Shown piece after piece: positions 34,564 through 42,676 of a stretch of DNA of 60,464 nucleotides. Position 1 is the stretch's first letter, and every line of letters begins with the position of its first letter. The notes beneath the pieces were generated by a model. The model was not told where the DNA came from and ran no database searches. It saw nothing but the letters and a program-made list of their open reading frames with translations. Where the stretch lies: positions 1-60,464 of IMG/VR virus record IMGVR_UViG_3300037014_000313. One strand, written 5' to 3'. Made by a program: the position numbers and the translations under genes. This DNA is from a virus.

Positions 34564-35844
34564 TTACATGTCACGCCGGAGAGTCGCCTCGACCTTGATG
34601 GCCCAGATGCCAGTGAGGTTGAGATCCTCGTTGATGTTCTTCGCCGTGAACGCGCCGAACGCGATCCCATCCACGGACGTCGCGATTCTGTACTCCCACG
34701 TCTCGTATCCGAGAGGGATCGTCTTGTCGTAGTCCAGGACGGACGTGGGCCCGCCTCCGGTCCCAACCATAAGGCCGCCGAAGGTATGCGACAGATTCAG
34801 CTTCCGGATGTTGAAGAGACCGCCGAAGTCGATCTTGAACGTGATGGCTCCGACGTCGTATCCATCGGCGAGAACCCAGTCCCCGTTCGAGTTCTGGATG
34901 ACGCTTCCCACGGGACTCACGGAATCCGGGGTGTCCCAGACGGTGGCGTTGAAGTTGTCGCTGCAGCCGTCAGCCAATAGGAGGTTGTATGCCCCGAGAA
35001 TCCTGGCGTCGATCACCGCCGGAGACGTATTCTTCAGACGATGAAGATTCTTGGCCTCGTCCAAGAACAACGGATCCACCGAGATTGAATTCTGGTCATA
35101 TATGGCGATTGCCGCTTTCCACGCAGACAGGCTTGTGTACGCGCCCCCAAAGTAGAGCGTGTTCGACCCCGTGAAATCGTAGCAGTTGAAATCGAACGGC
35201 CCGGCCCAGTACCCGGCAGTGACTGCATAGATCATATAGCCGGGGATGTTGTGGAAGATGGACCTTAAGACTGCTACGGAGGTGCCAGTGGCGGGCCAAT
35301 GCCTGATTCCGTTGCCGCAATTCACAAACGTGCACTGACTGACGCGGTAAGTGATCTGGCATCCTGATCCTTCCACGTAGACTGCCCAAAGACGGCACCC
35401 CCTCATGATCGTATTTGTCAGCGTAAGGGGTACAATGGGACCGCTACTGGCTGGCATGTACATTCCATAAGGAATACCCTCGACAATACAGTTTTCGAGG
35501 GTAACACCACCGCCATTTCCAACGAGGTAGAAGCCGATGGAATAGAAATTTCTAAACGTAAAGCCTACGAACTTCAGCGTTCCCGCTCCTACGCCTGTCA
35601 GCGTAACACCAGTGGGCAAATCGAGCTGGCCATCCAATATGGCAAAGCCTACAGCCTGGAAGGTTATTGATCCTTTTGTGTTCCACGGATAGAAAACAGC
35701 TTCATGGAAGACGCCAACGCAATAGATGGTATCTCCCGTAGAGGCGGCAGTAACAGAGGAGCCCAGCGTCTTCTTGGCGGTCGCCCAACTCAACCCATCG
35801 TTTGAGTCGTTACCGTTTCTGGCGTCGGCGTAGCGATTTGCCAT
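34564..35844 (-). CDS. Beta-helix tail spike-like protein, copy 2 (426 aa)
   Basis: It starts NRYADARNGNDSNDGLSWAT, nearly the same as the adjacent spike, and shares the C-terminal IWAIKVEATLRRD-type end. The middle rungs differ strongly, as expected if the outer surface adapts to different receptors. The DNA is slightly more AT-rich in its middle part, consistent with a swapped module. Confidence 0.75.
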   Translation of the reverse strand: MANRYADARNGNDSNDGLSWATAKKTLGSSVTAASTGDTIYCVGVFHEAVFYPWNTKGSITFQAVGFAILDGQLDLPTGVTLTGVGAGTLKFVGFTFRNFYSIGFYLVGNGGGVTLENCIVEGIPYGMYMPASSGPIVPLTLTNTIMRGCRLWAVYVEGSGCQITYRVSQCTFVNCGNGIRHWPATGTSVAVLRSIFHNIPGYMIYAVTAGYWAGPFDFNCYDFTGSNTLYFGGAYTSLSAWKAAIAIYDQNSISVDPLFLDEAKNLHRLKNTSPAVIDARILGAYNLLLADGCSDNFNATVWDTPDSVSPVGSVIQNSNGDWVLADGYDVGAITFKIDFGGLFNIRKLNLSHTFGGLMVGTGGGPTSVLDYDKTIPLGYETWEYRIATSVDGIAFGAFTAKNINEDLNLTGIWAIKVEATLRRDM

Positions 35845-35857
35845 TTTTCATCCCACG

Positions 35858-36310
35858 TTAGACAATACTCTCCTCGATCCCAGCCACTGCTCCCCATGCC
35901 GGATCCGACGGAGGGTGGACATACATCCAATCCATTCGGTAGGTCTTCCCGACCTGAACGGTCGCGCTCGAATAATCCTGACGGATGATCCGCTTGGTAC
36001 CCGGTGCGGCGTGAGGCTCCGTGATGTCCTCGAAGGTCTCCACGCACTGCACGTCCGGCGCAGCCACGATGTCGTTCCGGACATTCTGCTGCGAAAGGAC
36101 CGCCCCGCTTCCCGTGGGAATCACGGCATGATGCGGGTTGAGGAGAACAACGCTGACGCCCGCATTCACCGTTCCGATTTCGAGGGCGGGGCCTTCCATC
36201 TGGGACTTCTGAATGAAATCCCCGGCTTGCGCTCCGGAGGTGTCATCAGACAGGACCGTCGTCGTCCCGTCCCACGTCCACGTCCCAACCAAGGGCTTGA
36301 AAAGACTCAT
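35858..36310 (-). CDS. Probable fibre-cluster virion protein (150 aa)
   Basis: A beta-rich protein starting MSLFKPLVGTWTWDGTTTVL, with an aromatic C-terminus (YRMDWMYVHPPSDPAWGAV). It is carried between the fibre genes. No domain recognised. Confidence 0.6.
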   Translation of the reverse strand: MSLFKPLVGTWTWDGTTTVLSDDTSGAQAGDFIQKSQMEGPALEIGTVNAGVSVVLLNPHHAVIPTGSGAVLSQQNVRNDIVAAPDVQCVETFEDITEPHAAPGTKRIIRQDYSSATVQVGKTYRMDWMYVHPPSDPAWGAVAGIEESIV

Positions 36311-36325
36311 GGCGTCTCCTGTTCG

Positions 36326-36790
36326 TCAGCTCTTCATCGCGGCTTCCACGAGTCCGATCATGGCCGTGTTCGCGCTGAAGGGGGTTCCCACATCCGACAT
36401 CCCCCGAATCCTGAGGTAGATGACGGTGCCGGCGGTGAACGTCCCCGTCAACGCGGAGTCGAGCACGTTCAGGACCGACTTCGCCACGTTTTGGACCGCC
36501 GCGGGAAGCCCGGCCACCTGTTCGACGCCGGCGGAATCGAGGATGCCCATGAGCTGCACCCAGGACGCGGCACCGATGGTCTTGTACGTGATCTTGAACG
36601 CCGTCGTCTGGAAGTCGGAGAATCCCGCCGGGAGCTCGATGGGGACGACCATGTCGATGTGATGCTGGGGGACGGCGGTCGCGCGCGGAGTGATCTTGTT
36701 CCACACCACCTTGTCGGCGGCGTCCCATTCGCGGACGACGTCGCAGTTGTTGTTGCCGCCGTCGGCGTAGAACTCAACGGGAAGAGGCAT
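36326..36790 (-). CDS. Probable virion protein (154 aa)
   Basis: A beta-sandwich-like protein (PVEFYADGGNNNCDVVREWD and FTAGTVIYLRIRGMSDVGTP) in the fibre cluster, close in size to its neighbour. It might cap or connect a fibre. No family recognised. Confidence 0.6.
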   Translation of the reverse strand: MPLPVEFYADGGNNNCDVVREWDAADKVVWNKITPRATAVPQHHIDMVVPIELPAGFSDFQTTAFKITYKTIGAASWVQLMGILDSAGVEQVAGLPAAVQNVAKSVLNVLDSALTGTFTAGTVIYLRIRGMSDVGTPFSANTAMIGLVEAAMKS

Positions 36791-36802
36791 GGATGTCTCC
36801 TT

Positions 36803-37651
36803 CTACCCTGCGAAAGTCGAAAACGTCGCCTGCACCGCGCTCTGCCAGGTGCCGTCGTCGCGAAGAAACAGGCCCGTGGGTGACGCCGAGTAGACGTCGG
36901 CGGCGACGTGGGAATGCGCGACCGGCGTGCGGGCATCGCTGAGCCTGGCGTCGTCGCCTTCGCAGACATCGCCGGCGCCGGCACCGAAGCTGGCTACGGC
37001 GATGGCGGTCAGGCCAAGCGTGGTGCGCTGCGCGGCGGCATCGAGATCGTCCAGAAGGTCGCGGCCGGCGGCGGTGCAGTCGATCTCCTCGATGATGCCC
37101 GCCAGGAGTGAGACCCGGCCGAGGATCTTGTCCGTCGCGGTGACGTTCTGGATCTTGTCGTAGGTGACGCCGTCGGCGGGGATCTCGATGACGTGGGTCA
37201 AGGCGTTGACCACGATCGTGGAGCCGTCGACCTTGGCGTCGAGGTAGCCGCTGGCGGGATCGGTGGCGTCGCTCTTGACCTTGTCGTCCACGATGGTGAT
37301 GGTCACCCAGGTGCTGTCGTCGCGCAGGAACTGGCCCGAAGGAACCGGGGCAGCGGGAACGCCGCCCCTCTTCGTCGTGGTGTGGGCCGCAAGACGATCG
37401 CCATCGAGCGTGCCGGCGGTGACGTGGCCGGCGTTGATCTCGCTCCAGCTGCCGTCGCCGCGGACATACTTCGTCCCTGTCGCGGTTCCGGTGGCGAGCT
37501 GCGCGAGGATGGCCTTGCCGGCTCCGTCAAGCTTGAGGACGCCGTTGGCCGCGCCCTTCTCCACCTGTTGGATGGGATCCAGCGGCTCCTTGTTGCCGAA
37601 CAGAAGCTGGAGATAACTCTCCAGGGAAGGGTCCGCGCGAAGATCGGTCAT
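36803..37651 (-). CDS. Tail fibre protein (282 aa)
   Basis: Contains the phage fibre phrases TKYVRGDGSWSEINAGHVTA and DVCEGDDARLSDARTPVAHS, both common in collar or tail-fibre shafts of many phages, and an Ala/Thr-rich N-terminal part. It is the promoter-proximal fibre of the leftward operon. It would form a trimeric shaft with a C-terminal tip. Confidence 0.75.
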   Translation of the reverse strand: MTDLRADPSLESYLQLLFGNKEPLDPIQQVEKGAANGVLKLDGAGKAILAQLATGTATGTKYVRGDGSWSEINAGHVTAGTLDGDRLAAHTTTKRGGVPAAPVPSGQFLRDDSTWVTITIVDDKVKSDATDPASGYLDAKVDGSTIVVNALTHVIEIPADGVTYDKIQNVTATDKILGRVSLLAGIIEEIDCTAAGRDLLDDLDAAAQRTTLGLTAIAVASFGAGAGDVCEGDDARLSDARTPVAHSHVAADVYSASPTGLFLRDDGTWQSAVQATFSTFAG

Positions 37652-37692
37652 TGGCGTGCCCTCCTACGGTCCCTTGATGCGGCTCCGATGAA

Positions 37693-37721
37693 TAAGTAAC
37701 CCGAAATGGGGCGAAAGTCAA
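37693..37721 (-). promoter_or_regulatory. Weak promoter candidate ahead of the fibre gene
   Basis: On the minus strand, TTGACT (37716-37721) is 17 bases from TACTTA (37693-37698) in the 84-base gap. The -35 box is good and the -10 poor. Confidence 0.25.
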
Positions 37722-37735
37722 ACGGATTCCGCAAA

Positions 37736-39142
37736 TCAGCGCTCGTGTAGGAAGGGGCCGTCGACAGGAATGGCGCCGGGAAACTCCGAAAGGTCGGTTT
37801 CTGGATTGGGAACCCAGCGCTTGAACGTCCAGATTTTCGTGGCGTTTCCGAAGAACATCGCCCACCACGAGAAGGTGGAGTTCGACAGCAGCACGCGGTC
37901 GAACCGCCGGAGCATGTCCCAGGACGCCTTCGGCCCCGGGGCGGTGACGATGGGATCGTAGCCCTTGAAGGAGTCGAGGATCCCGGAGTCGATCGCGTCG
38001 GCCACGATGTGAAGCCGGCCGAATTTCTGCGTCTTGAGGATGTCGAGATACCAGGATGGGTGGATGATCCACCGCAAGCCGTTGTAGTCGCTGTCGACGC
38101 GGAGGTTGACGAGAATGTCGCGATGGTTGATCTCGTCTGCGGGCACGGGCTCGGGGATGAAGAATTTTTCAATCCTGTCCCGGCGGTCCCAGTACCACCG
38201 GCTCTGCTGGAAGAATCCCCAGAAGAGGACGCGCTCCTCCCTCGGGGGGGGGAACTTCGGCTGCCCCGGGGCCCAGTTCCTCGCCACCCATTCGCGCGCG
38301 ACCTCGAATCTGCGGCCTCCGCGCCATGGCTCGACCTTGACGATGCCTTCGCCGTCGAAGTAATTCTCCATCGACAGGTCGCGGTCCTCGGCGAAGATCC
38401 GCGCCATCGCGTACTCGAACATGCAGTTGCCGAACCGACCCTCGTACTTAACACCGACGTTGGGCTCGCCCTGAAGTGGGGCGCCGTACTCGGCGTGCCA
38501 GTGGCAGTCGCCACGGACGCCGGCGTCGGCGTACATCCTCGCCACGATCATGCTGTTCCGACGCAGGGAATCATCCACGCCCGTGGCGTAATGCGCGGAG
38601 CAGATGCTGCGGTCGTGAGGGATGTGCCGGAACCGGCGGTTTGAAATCGTGCGCGGACGCAGCAGCTTGCGCTTCGACAGGTACCAGCACATCTCGTCGT
38701 CCTCGTAGCCGTAGCCGTCGAATCCTGAGTAGCCGCGGGGGAGGATCTTCGAAGCCGGCGCGACGAGGATGCCGCCATAGCCTTCGATCCATTCCGATGC
38801 CGTGAAGAATTCGTCCTCGTTCAGCAACGGCGTGATCCAGGACATGAACTCGCCGGGATCGTTGAGAATGACGTCGGCGTCGAGGATGAGGATCCATTTC
38901 CCACGGGCTGCGAGAAGGCCCATGTCCAGCGCGTGCGATTTGTTGAAGACCGGCATCGCGCCGGTGCGGATGCAGACGGCGTCGGGAATGTTCTCGCGGC
39001 ACCACGAGTAGGTGCCATCTGGACAGTCGGCATCCACGATGACGTGCTCGAGGCCGGGGATGCCCTGAAGACGCAGGGCCGTGCGCTTCAGGAATTCGAG
39101 ACGGCCCTTGCACGCCGTGATGACGGACAGGATCGGCGTCAC
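37736..39142 (-). CDS. Two-domain glycosyltransferase: GT2-like plus fucosyltransferase-like (468 aa)
   Basis: Residues 1-200 begin TPILSVITACKGRLEFLKRT and include GKWILILDADVILNDPGEF (DxD) and SGFDGYGYEDDEMCWYL, a GT-A transferase. From about residue 235, YEGRFGNCMFEYAMARIFAE and LLSNSTFSWWAMFFGNATKI match the GT11 alpha-1,2-fucosyltransferase signature, though the usual HxRRGDY motif is altered to NLRVDSDY. It overlaps the upstream stop by four bases. It could build a disaccharide on a fibre or host glycan. Confidence 0.75.
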   Translation of the reverse strand: MTPILSVITACKGRLEFLKRTALRLQGIPGLEHVIVDADCPDGTYSWCRENIPDAVCIRTGAMPVFNKSHALDMGLLAARGKWILILDADVILNDPGEFMSWITPLLNEDEFFTASEWIEGYGGILVAPASKILPRGYSGFDGYGYEDDEMCWYLSKRKLLRPRTISNRRFRHIPHDRSICSAHYATGVDDSLRRNSMIVARMYADAGVRGDCHWHAEYGAPLQGEPNVGVKYEGRFGNCMFEYAMARIFAEDRDLSMENYFDGEGIVKVEPWRGGRRFEVAREWVARNWAPGQPKFPPPREERVLFWGFFQQSRWYWDRRDRIEKFFIPEPVPADEINHRDILVNLRVDSDYNGLRWIIHPSWYLDILKTQKFGRLHIVADAIDSGILDSFKGYDPIVTAPGPKASWDMLRRFDRVLLSNSTFSWWAMFFGNATKIWTFKRWVPNPETDLSEFPGAIPVDGPFLHER

Positions 39143-40284
39143 GGCATCGGATCCTTCGGCGGCGGAATCGGCGCCACGGGGAAGACGAACGGCGCCTTCA
39201 GCGAATTCTGCGTCGGCTGGGAGTCCTCATTGTGCACGGGGAACTCGGGGTCCGGAGGCGTCAGGTCGGGGTGCTCCCCGGGTTGGAACTCGACACGGCG
39301 CCCTTCCTTCTGGGGCATCCTGTCGCTCACCAGGCTCGCCATCTCCGCAAGCCCCATCATCTTCGCGCGCTCGATGTCCTCCTCCATCTCCTCGAGGTCG
39401 TCGGGAGTCGTGATGGAGCTGCCGCCGTCGCCCTTGTTCAGGCCGCTGATGATCGCGTGCAGCCGGTGCGCGATGATCTTCGAGTCCAGGGCCTTGATCT
39501 GCACGCGCGCGATCGCACTCAAAGCACGGGCCTTGCCGATCGGGATCCAGTTCTTGTAGACGGCAAAGTTGACACGGCTCAGGAAGTCCATCACGTCCTG
39601 CGCGTTCTTGAAGAAAAAATTCTCCTTCGACAGGTCCTGGAACTGGCTGACCTCCTCGTCCATGATCTTGCGCGCCTTGTTCTCCTCGCGCTTGTCCACC
39701 CAAAACTGGACGTGCTCGCGACAGAATGGCGCCGTCCCGCTCCACCTCTCCTTGATGCACACCTCCCGCTTCTCCACGGGATCAATGTGCTTGCACTTCC
39801 CCCACCCCAAATCAGGACGCTGGTACGCGAGGACGTCGTCGCCGCCGGCGTTCTTCATCACCGCGCCAGCCACCAGGGTGGCTTCGGCAGTCTGTCCTCC
39901 ACTCCCGACATCCCTCACCTTCGGCGGACGGCCGCGCTTCTTCTTGATCTCGCCTTCCTTCGAAGGCTCAACGCCAGCACGCTCCTGGTTCATCGCAACC
40001 TCCATCTCCCTCACGGCGGCGTCAAGCGAACGATGCGGAATCGGACTCGCCTCCGAAGGAATCCTGTCCTTGTCGATCTTGCCGCCGGCGTACATGTTCA
40101 TGCGCATACGGCCACGCACCTTGCCGGCGGTCTCAAGCTCCCCTGTCCCCGCCACCAGGCCGTCTTTGCGCGTCGTGCCGTGAATCTGCGGCGGACTGCA
40201 TGTGAAACAATACATCCGCCCACGCGATGCGCATCGGAACTCGTTCCCACAGGCGGGACAGTTGCGGCGCAGGGGACGGCTCAT
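39139..40284 (-). CDS. Zinc-finger and AT-hook protein (381 aa)
   Basis: ATG 40284 after GGAGAG. The N-terminus has CPACGNEFRC and YCFTC (residues about 9-30), a zinc finger. KKKRGRPPK (about 114-122) is an AT-hook. The C-terminal half is helical (GKARALSAIARVQIKALDSK) with an acidic end. DNA binding is likely. A terminase small subunit or late regulator is possible from its position as second gene of the late operon, but unproven. Confidence 0.6.
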   Translation of the reverse strand: MSRPLRRNCPACGNEFRCASRGRMYCFTCSPPQIHGTTRKDGLVAGTGELETAGKVRGRMRMNMYAGGKIDKDRIPSEASPIPHRSLDAAVREMEVAMNQERAGVEPSKEGEIKKKRGRPPKVRDVGSGGQTAEATLVAGAVMKNAGGDDVLAYQRPDLGWGKCKHIDPVEKREVCIKERWSGTAPFCREHVQFWVDKREENKARKIMDEEVSQFQDLSKENFFFKNAQDVMDFLSRVNFAVYKNWIPIGKARALSAIARVQIKALDSKIIAHRLHAIISGLNKGDGGSSITTPDDLEEMEEDIERAKMMGLAEMASLVSDRMPQKEGRRVEFQPGEHPDLTPPDPEFPVHNEDSQPTQNSLKAPFVFPVAPIPPPKDPMP

Positions 40285-40339
40285 GTCAGACTCTCCACGG
40301 ATTCCGATCCCCGACACGGGAGATCAGATGCCCACGGCA

Positions 40340-40711
40340 TCACTTCTTCGCGGCCTTGGGCGCGGGAAATGGCAGAGTCGGCTTCGGGTCGGCCTCGGAC
40401 TCGATGTACTTCACCTGGCCGGCGTCGCTGACCTCGTAGGCCCGGCGGATGTCAATGCCACAGCTGCGGGCGAAACGCAAAAGCTCAAGCTCGTGCTTCT
40501 TCGCGTCCTCGATCGCGGCTTCCGCCGCTGCCTCGGTTTGCTGCGCACGGTAGAAAAATGCACGCTTCTTCCACATCAGCGATTCCAGACGCAGACGCTG
40601 CAGCTCGTCCAGCTTCGGAGGCGCGGTGGGCTCGGGCTCGAGGGTGTCGGGCTTCGGGGGCACGGTGACGTCGGGCTTCGAAGTTTCGGTGTCGGCGACT
40701 TCGTCGGACAT
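40340..40711 (-). CDS. First gene of the leftward operon: Pro-rich coiled-coil protein (123 aa)
   Basis: ATG 40711 follows AAGGAGAT. The first 45 residues are Pro/Glu-rich and unstructured, then a helical segment (LQRLRLESLMWKKRAFFYRA) and a C-terminal basic Pro/Ala tail. It is the promoter-proximal gene of the virion unit. Role unknown. Confidence 0.6.
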   Translation of the reverse strand: MSDEVADTETSKPDVTVPPKPDTLEPEPTAPPKLDELQRLRLESLMWKKRAFFYRAQQTEAAAEAAIEDAKKHELELLRFARSCGIDIRRAYEVSDAGQVKYIESEADPKPTLPFPAPKAAKK

Positions 40712-40754
40712 GAGGATCTCCTTCCAAAGATTCCTGCGATGGGCTCCTGGTCGA

Positions 40755-40783
40755 AGTGTAGGTCGCTTGATGGCTGATGTCAA
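40755..40783 (-). promoter_or_regulatory. Leftward promoter for the virion operon
   Basis: On the minus strand, TTGACA (40778-40783), a 17-base spacer and TACACT (40755-40760) make a good sigma70-type promoter about 45 bases upstream of the first leftward gene. It is the best promoter in the divergent region. Confidence 0.65.
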
Positions 40784-40806
40784 GCGCTGATGCTGAGATT
40801 TTCGAC

Positions 40807-40823
40807 GTGACAGAATAGGTCAC
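40807..40823. promoter_or_regulatory. Candidate operator: inverted repeat GTGAC-N7-GTCAC
   Basis: The 17-base inverted repeat GTGACAGAATAGGTCAC lies 24 bases upstream of the leftward -35 box. Arm spacing suits a dimeric helix-turn-helix activator. It could time late transcription. Confidence 0.4.
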
Positions 40824-41259
40824 ATAGAAGAAGGGGTTTCAAAGTGGCGGCTAGGCCCTTGGAGAATTCACCAGAAAAAGCCCGCGAGAAGGGTTTTTGG
40901 GGAGTGGACCGTGGAGTCAAAATTTTCCCAGACCCTTCCTGAAGGGCATTATTCTTTGTGATCCTGTGATGAAACTGCGCAGAGAGACTTTGATTTTCCG
41001 GGGGACGGGATTTGATTTTTCTGGGCGGGGAATGAGTTTGAACTACCCCCCCCTGGCAGACCCCCTATCTGCGGGAATATGGGGAGAATTCAGCTGCGGG
41101 CAATGGGTAAATCGGAATTTGACGTATACAAAGCGTGGATATGGCAGTTCTTTAGAAAGGAGCTCGAAAAGAATGGCGTACTAAACGACACAGAAAAATA
41201 GGTGTATATGGATCAGATACTTCGAAATGCGAGGTATCCGCGACAACGGAGAATCCTGT

Positions 41260-41400
41260 AGCCCGGGACATACGGTGTGGATTGATGTCCGCCGCGCTCC
41301 CAAAGAGGCTCGGGACCAGATGCTCGCTAGTTCAGGAAGCCTGGGTCAGTAGGCTGGGACAAGGTTCTCTCCGGACGCGGCGGACGGGGAATTAAAGTAC
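41260..41400 (+). ncRNA. Candidate structured RNA in the divergent region
   Basis: GTCCGCCGCG (41287-41296) pairs perfectly with CGCGGCGGAC (41376-41385); after one bulged C, TCC and GGA add three more pairs. An inner AGCCT/AGGCT hairpin lies at 41338-41355. ATGTCC (41285-41290) can instead pair with GGACAT (41266-41271), so two mutually exclusive folds exist. The strand is assumed from the rightward unit. No known RNA family recognised. Confidence 0.35.
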
Positions 41401-41498
41401 TCCGTCTAGAGGATGACGTCGATCATCTGAGCAAAGGTGATGACGGGCATAGTACGGACTGAACCGTGGTCCGACTGAACCTTGGGAAGTGTTCTTCC

Positions 41499-41525
41499 TT
41501 GAAAAGTGGCGCGTCGAATCATAAT
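41499..41525 (+). promoter_or_regulatory. Weak early promoter candidate
   Basis: TTGAAA (41499-41504) and CATAAT (41520-41525) are separated by 15 bases, shorter than ideal. It lies 40 bases before the first early gene and directly after a small hairpin. Confidence 0.35.
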
Positions 41526-41564
41526 AGAGGATTCGATGAAACGTCACATTCAAGGAAACAAAAC

Positions 41565-42023
41565 ATGACCGAAACCAAAACCGCTCAACCCACGGCGCGT
41601 TACACGGCTGACGAACTCAAGAAGCTGGCCAACAGCACACCATTCGAGAAATGGGCGGATGTCTTCAACAAGACAGAGGCGGCCATGCTTCGCGGGATCA
41701 TGAAGGCAACGGGATTCCTGCCGACCGCCGAGTACTCCCCCAAGCCGATGGATGGGCTGATCCTGAAGCTGAAGGTCGATGCGTCCGATGACGCCAAGAA
41801 GCTGCTCGCCGCCATCGAAACGGTGGTGCAGCTCGGCACGTCCCATGTCAAGGAAGGGTTCGTGTTCGATCTCCGCTTCGACAACAAGAGGAAGGGATAC
41901 TGCAAGGTAACGGCGCAGCAGCGCAAGGTCATTCAGTCGGACGGCGAGCTGAAGACGGTCCTGGTGATCGGCTTCAACGAGTGGAAGGGTCTGCCCACGC
42001 TGGACCTGAACAAGTCCTTCTGA
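41565..42023 (+). CDS. First early protein, hypothetical (152 aa)
   Basis: ATG 41565 follows AAGGAAAC; an in-frame start at 41466 would include leader sequence and is less likely. N-terminal MTETKTAQPTARYTADELKK, then a soluble mixed alpha/beta body. No motif recognised. It is promoter-proximal, a place often used for host-takeover genes. Confidence 0.65.
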   Translation: MTETKTAQPTARYTADELKKLANSTPFEKWADVFNKTEAAMLRGIMKATGFLPTAEYSPKPMDGLILKLKVDASDDAKKLLAAIETVVQLGTSHVKEGFVFDLRFDNKRKGYCKVTAQQRKVIQSDGELKTVLVIGFNEWKGLPTLDLNKSF

Positions 42024-42107
42024 GGATCCAGGTCCCAATCCTGTCGGATACGTAGATGCGACCACTTTTCAATGAAGAACATTTCCTCTTTTTTAAGGAG
42101 CTGGCGC

Positions 42108-42386
42108 ATGGGCGTTTCCATGAAGGCCAAGTTCCTGTACCTGGACAGCGTTCTGGCATTCCGTGAGCATCAGGCTGACGTGATGTCCAATCTGGACGCT
42201 GAAGCGGTCAGGAATGCGGCGGCGGTGCTTCTGAAGGCGAGTCGGGACATCTCCCTCAAGATGGGGGAGGACATCAGCATCGTGGTGACGGCGACGGGGG
42301 GGCATAAGCACGTTGACTTCCGCAATGCCACAGTGGGGGTCCACAACCATCTTGGGGGCGTGATTCATTCCGAGACCATCCGTTAG
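42108..42386 (+). CDS. Small early protein (92 aa)
   Basis: ATG 42108 follows TTAAGGAG with good spacing. It is helical in the middle (SNLDAEAVRNAAAVLLKASR) with a His-rich C-terminus (GHKHVDFRNATVGVHNHL). Function unknown. Confidence 0.65.
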   Translation: MGVSMKAKFLYLDSVLAFREHQADVMSNLDAEAVRNAAAVLLKASRDISLKMGEDISIVVTATGGHKHVDFRNATVGVHNHLGGVIHSETIR

Positions 42387-42396
42387 GCAGTCACCC

Positions 42397-42414
42397 GGCC
42401 CACGGTCGTGGGCC
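42397..42414 (+). promoter_or_regulatory. Intergenic hairpin leader 1
   Basis: GGCCCAC/GTGGGCC with a 4-base loop, 11 bases after a stop codon and followed by GGATGATTCC and GAAAGGAG. It belongs to a family of hairpins before early genes. Confidence 0.6.
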
Positions 42415-42451
42415 TGGATGATTCCCTCCGGACTTTGAAAGGAGATGCGTC

Positions 42452-42589
42452 ATGTACAACCTCTGGATCGTTCTTCCATGCGGATGCATCCGCAACGTGT
42501 GGACAAAGGGCCGTCTTCTCGGCGATCTGTGCGTCAGTCTTCCGCATTCATTTTCCGCCACTGGTTTAGTCGCGACCCATTACCATTAA
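42452..42589 (+). CDS. Small MYNLWI protein, copy 1 (45 aa)
   Basis: ATG after GAAAGGAGATG. The first 20 residues, MYNLWIVLPCGCIRNVWTKG, are closely matched by the next gene, so the two are tandem paralogues with a shared CGC motif. The C-terminal half differs. Function unknown. Confidence 0.6.
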   Translation: MYNLWIVLPCGCIRNVWTKGRLLGDLCVSLPHSFSATGLVATHYH

Positions 42590-42613
42590 CAACCATTCCT
42601 TCAGGCAATCCCC

Positions 42614-42649
42614 CGGCCCACGTCCTGGCGATCACATCTTCGTGGGCCG
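42614..42649 (+). promoter_or_regulatory. Intergenic hairpin leader 2
   Basis: CGGCCCACG/CGTGGGCCG stem of nine pairs with an 18-base loop, followed by TGATGACTGCTTTTAAGGAG and the start of the next gene. It is very similar to leader 1. Confidence 0.65.
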
Positions 42650-42676
42650 TGATGACTGCTTTTAAGGAGATGGGAG

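Larger units (their letters stand above)
40824..41564. other. Divergent non-coding region
   Basis: About 740 bases without a convincing gene. It holds the structured part described separately, two copies of TTTGATTTT(T)C(C/T)GGG near 40989-41003 and 41010-41025, the near-repeats CGGACTGAACC (41455) and CCGACTGAACC (41471), and a GGAAG/CTTCC hairpin at 41485-41498. It may carry the early promoter, regulator sites and possibly the replication origin. Confidence 0.5.

Noticed and set aside
39232-40431. Long plus-strand frame opposite the AT-hook gene
   Set aside because: The leftward gene has a zinc finger, an AT-hook and a proper start; the opposite frame shows only His/Leu/Arg bias.
41260-41500. 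Retron or diversity-generating template
   Set aside because: No reverse transcriptase gene and no matching template/variable repeat pair was found in the window.
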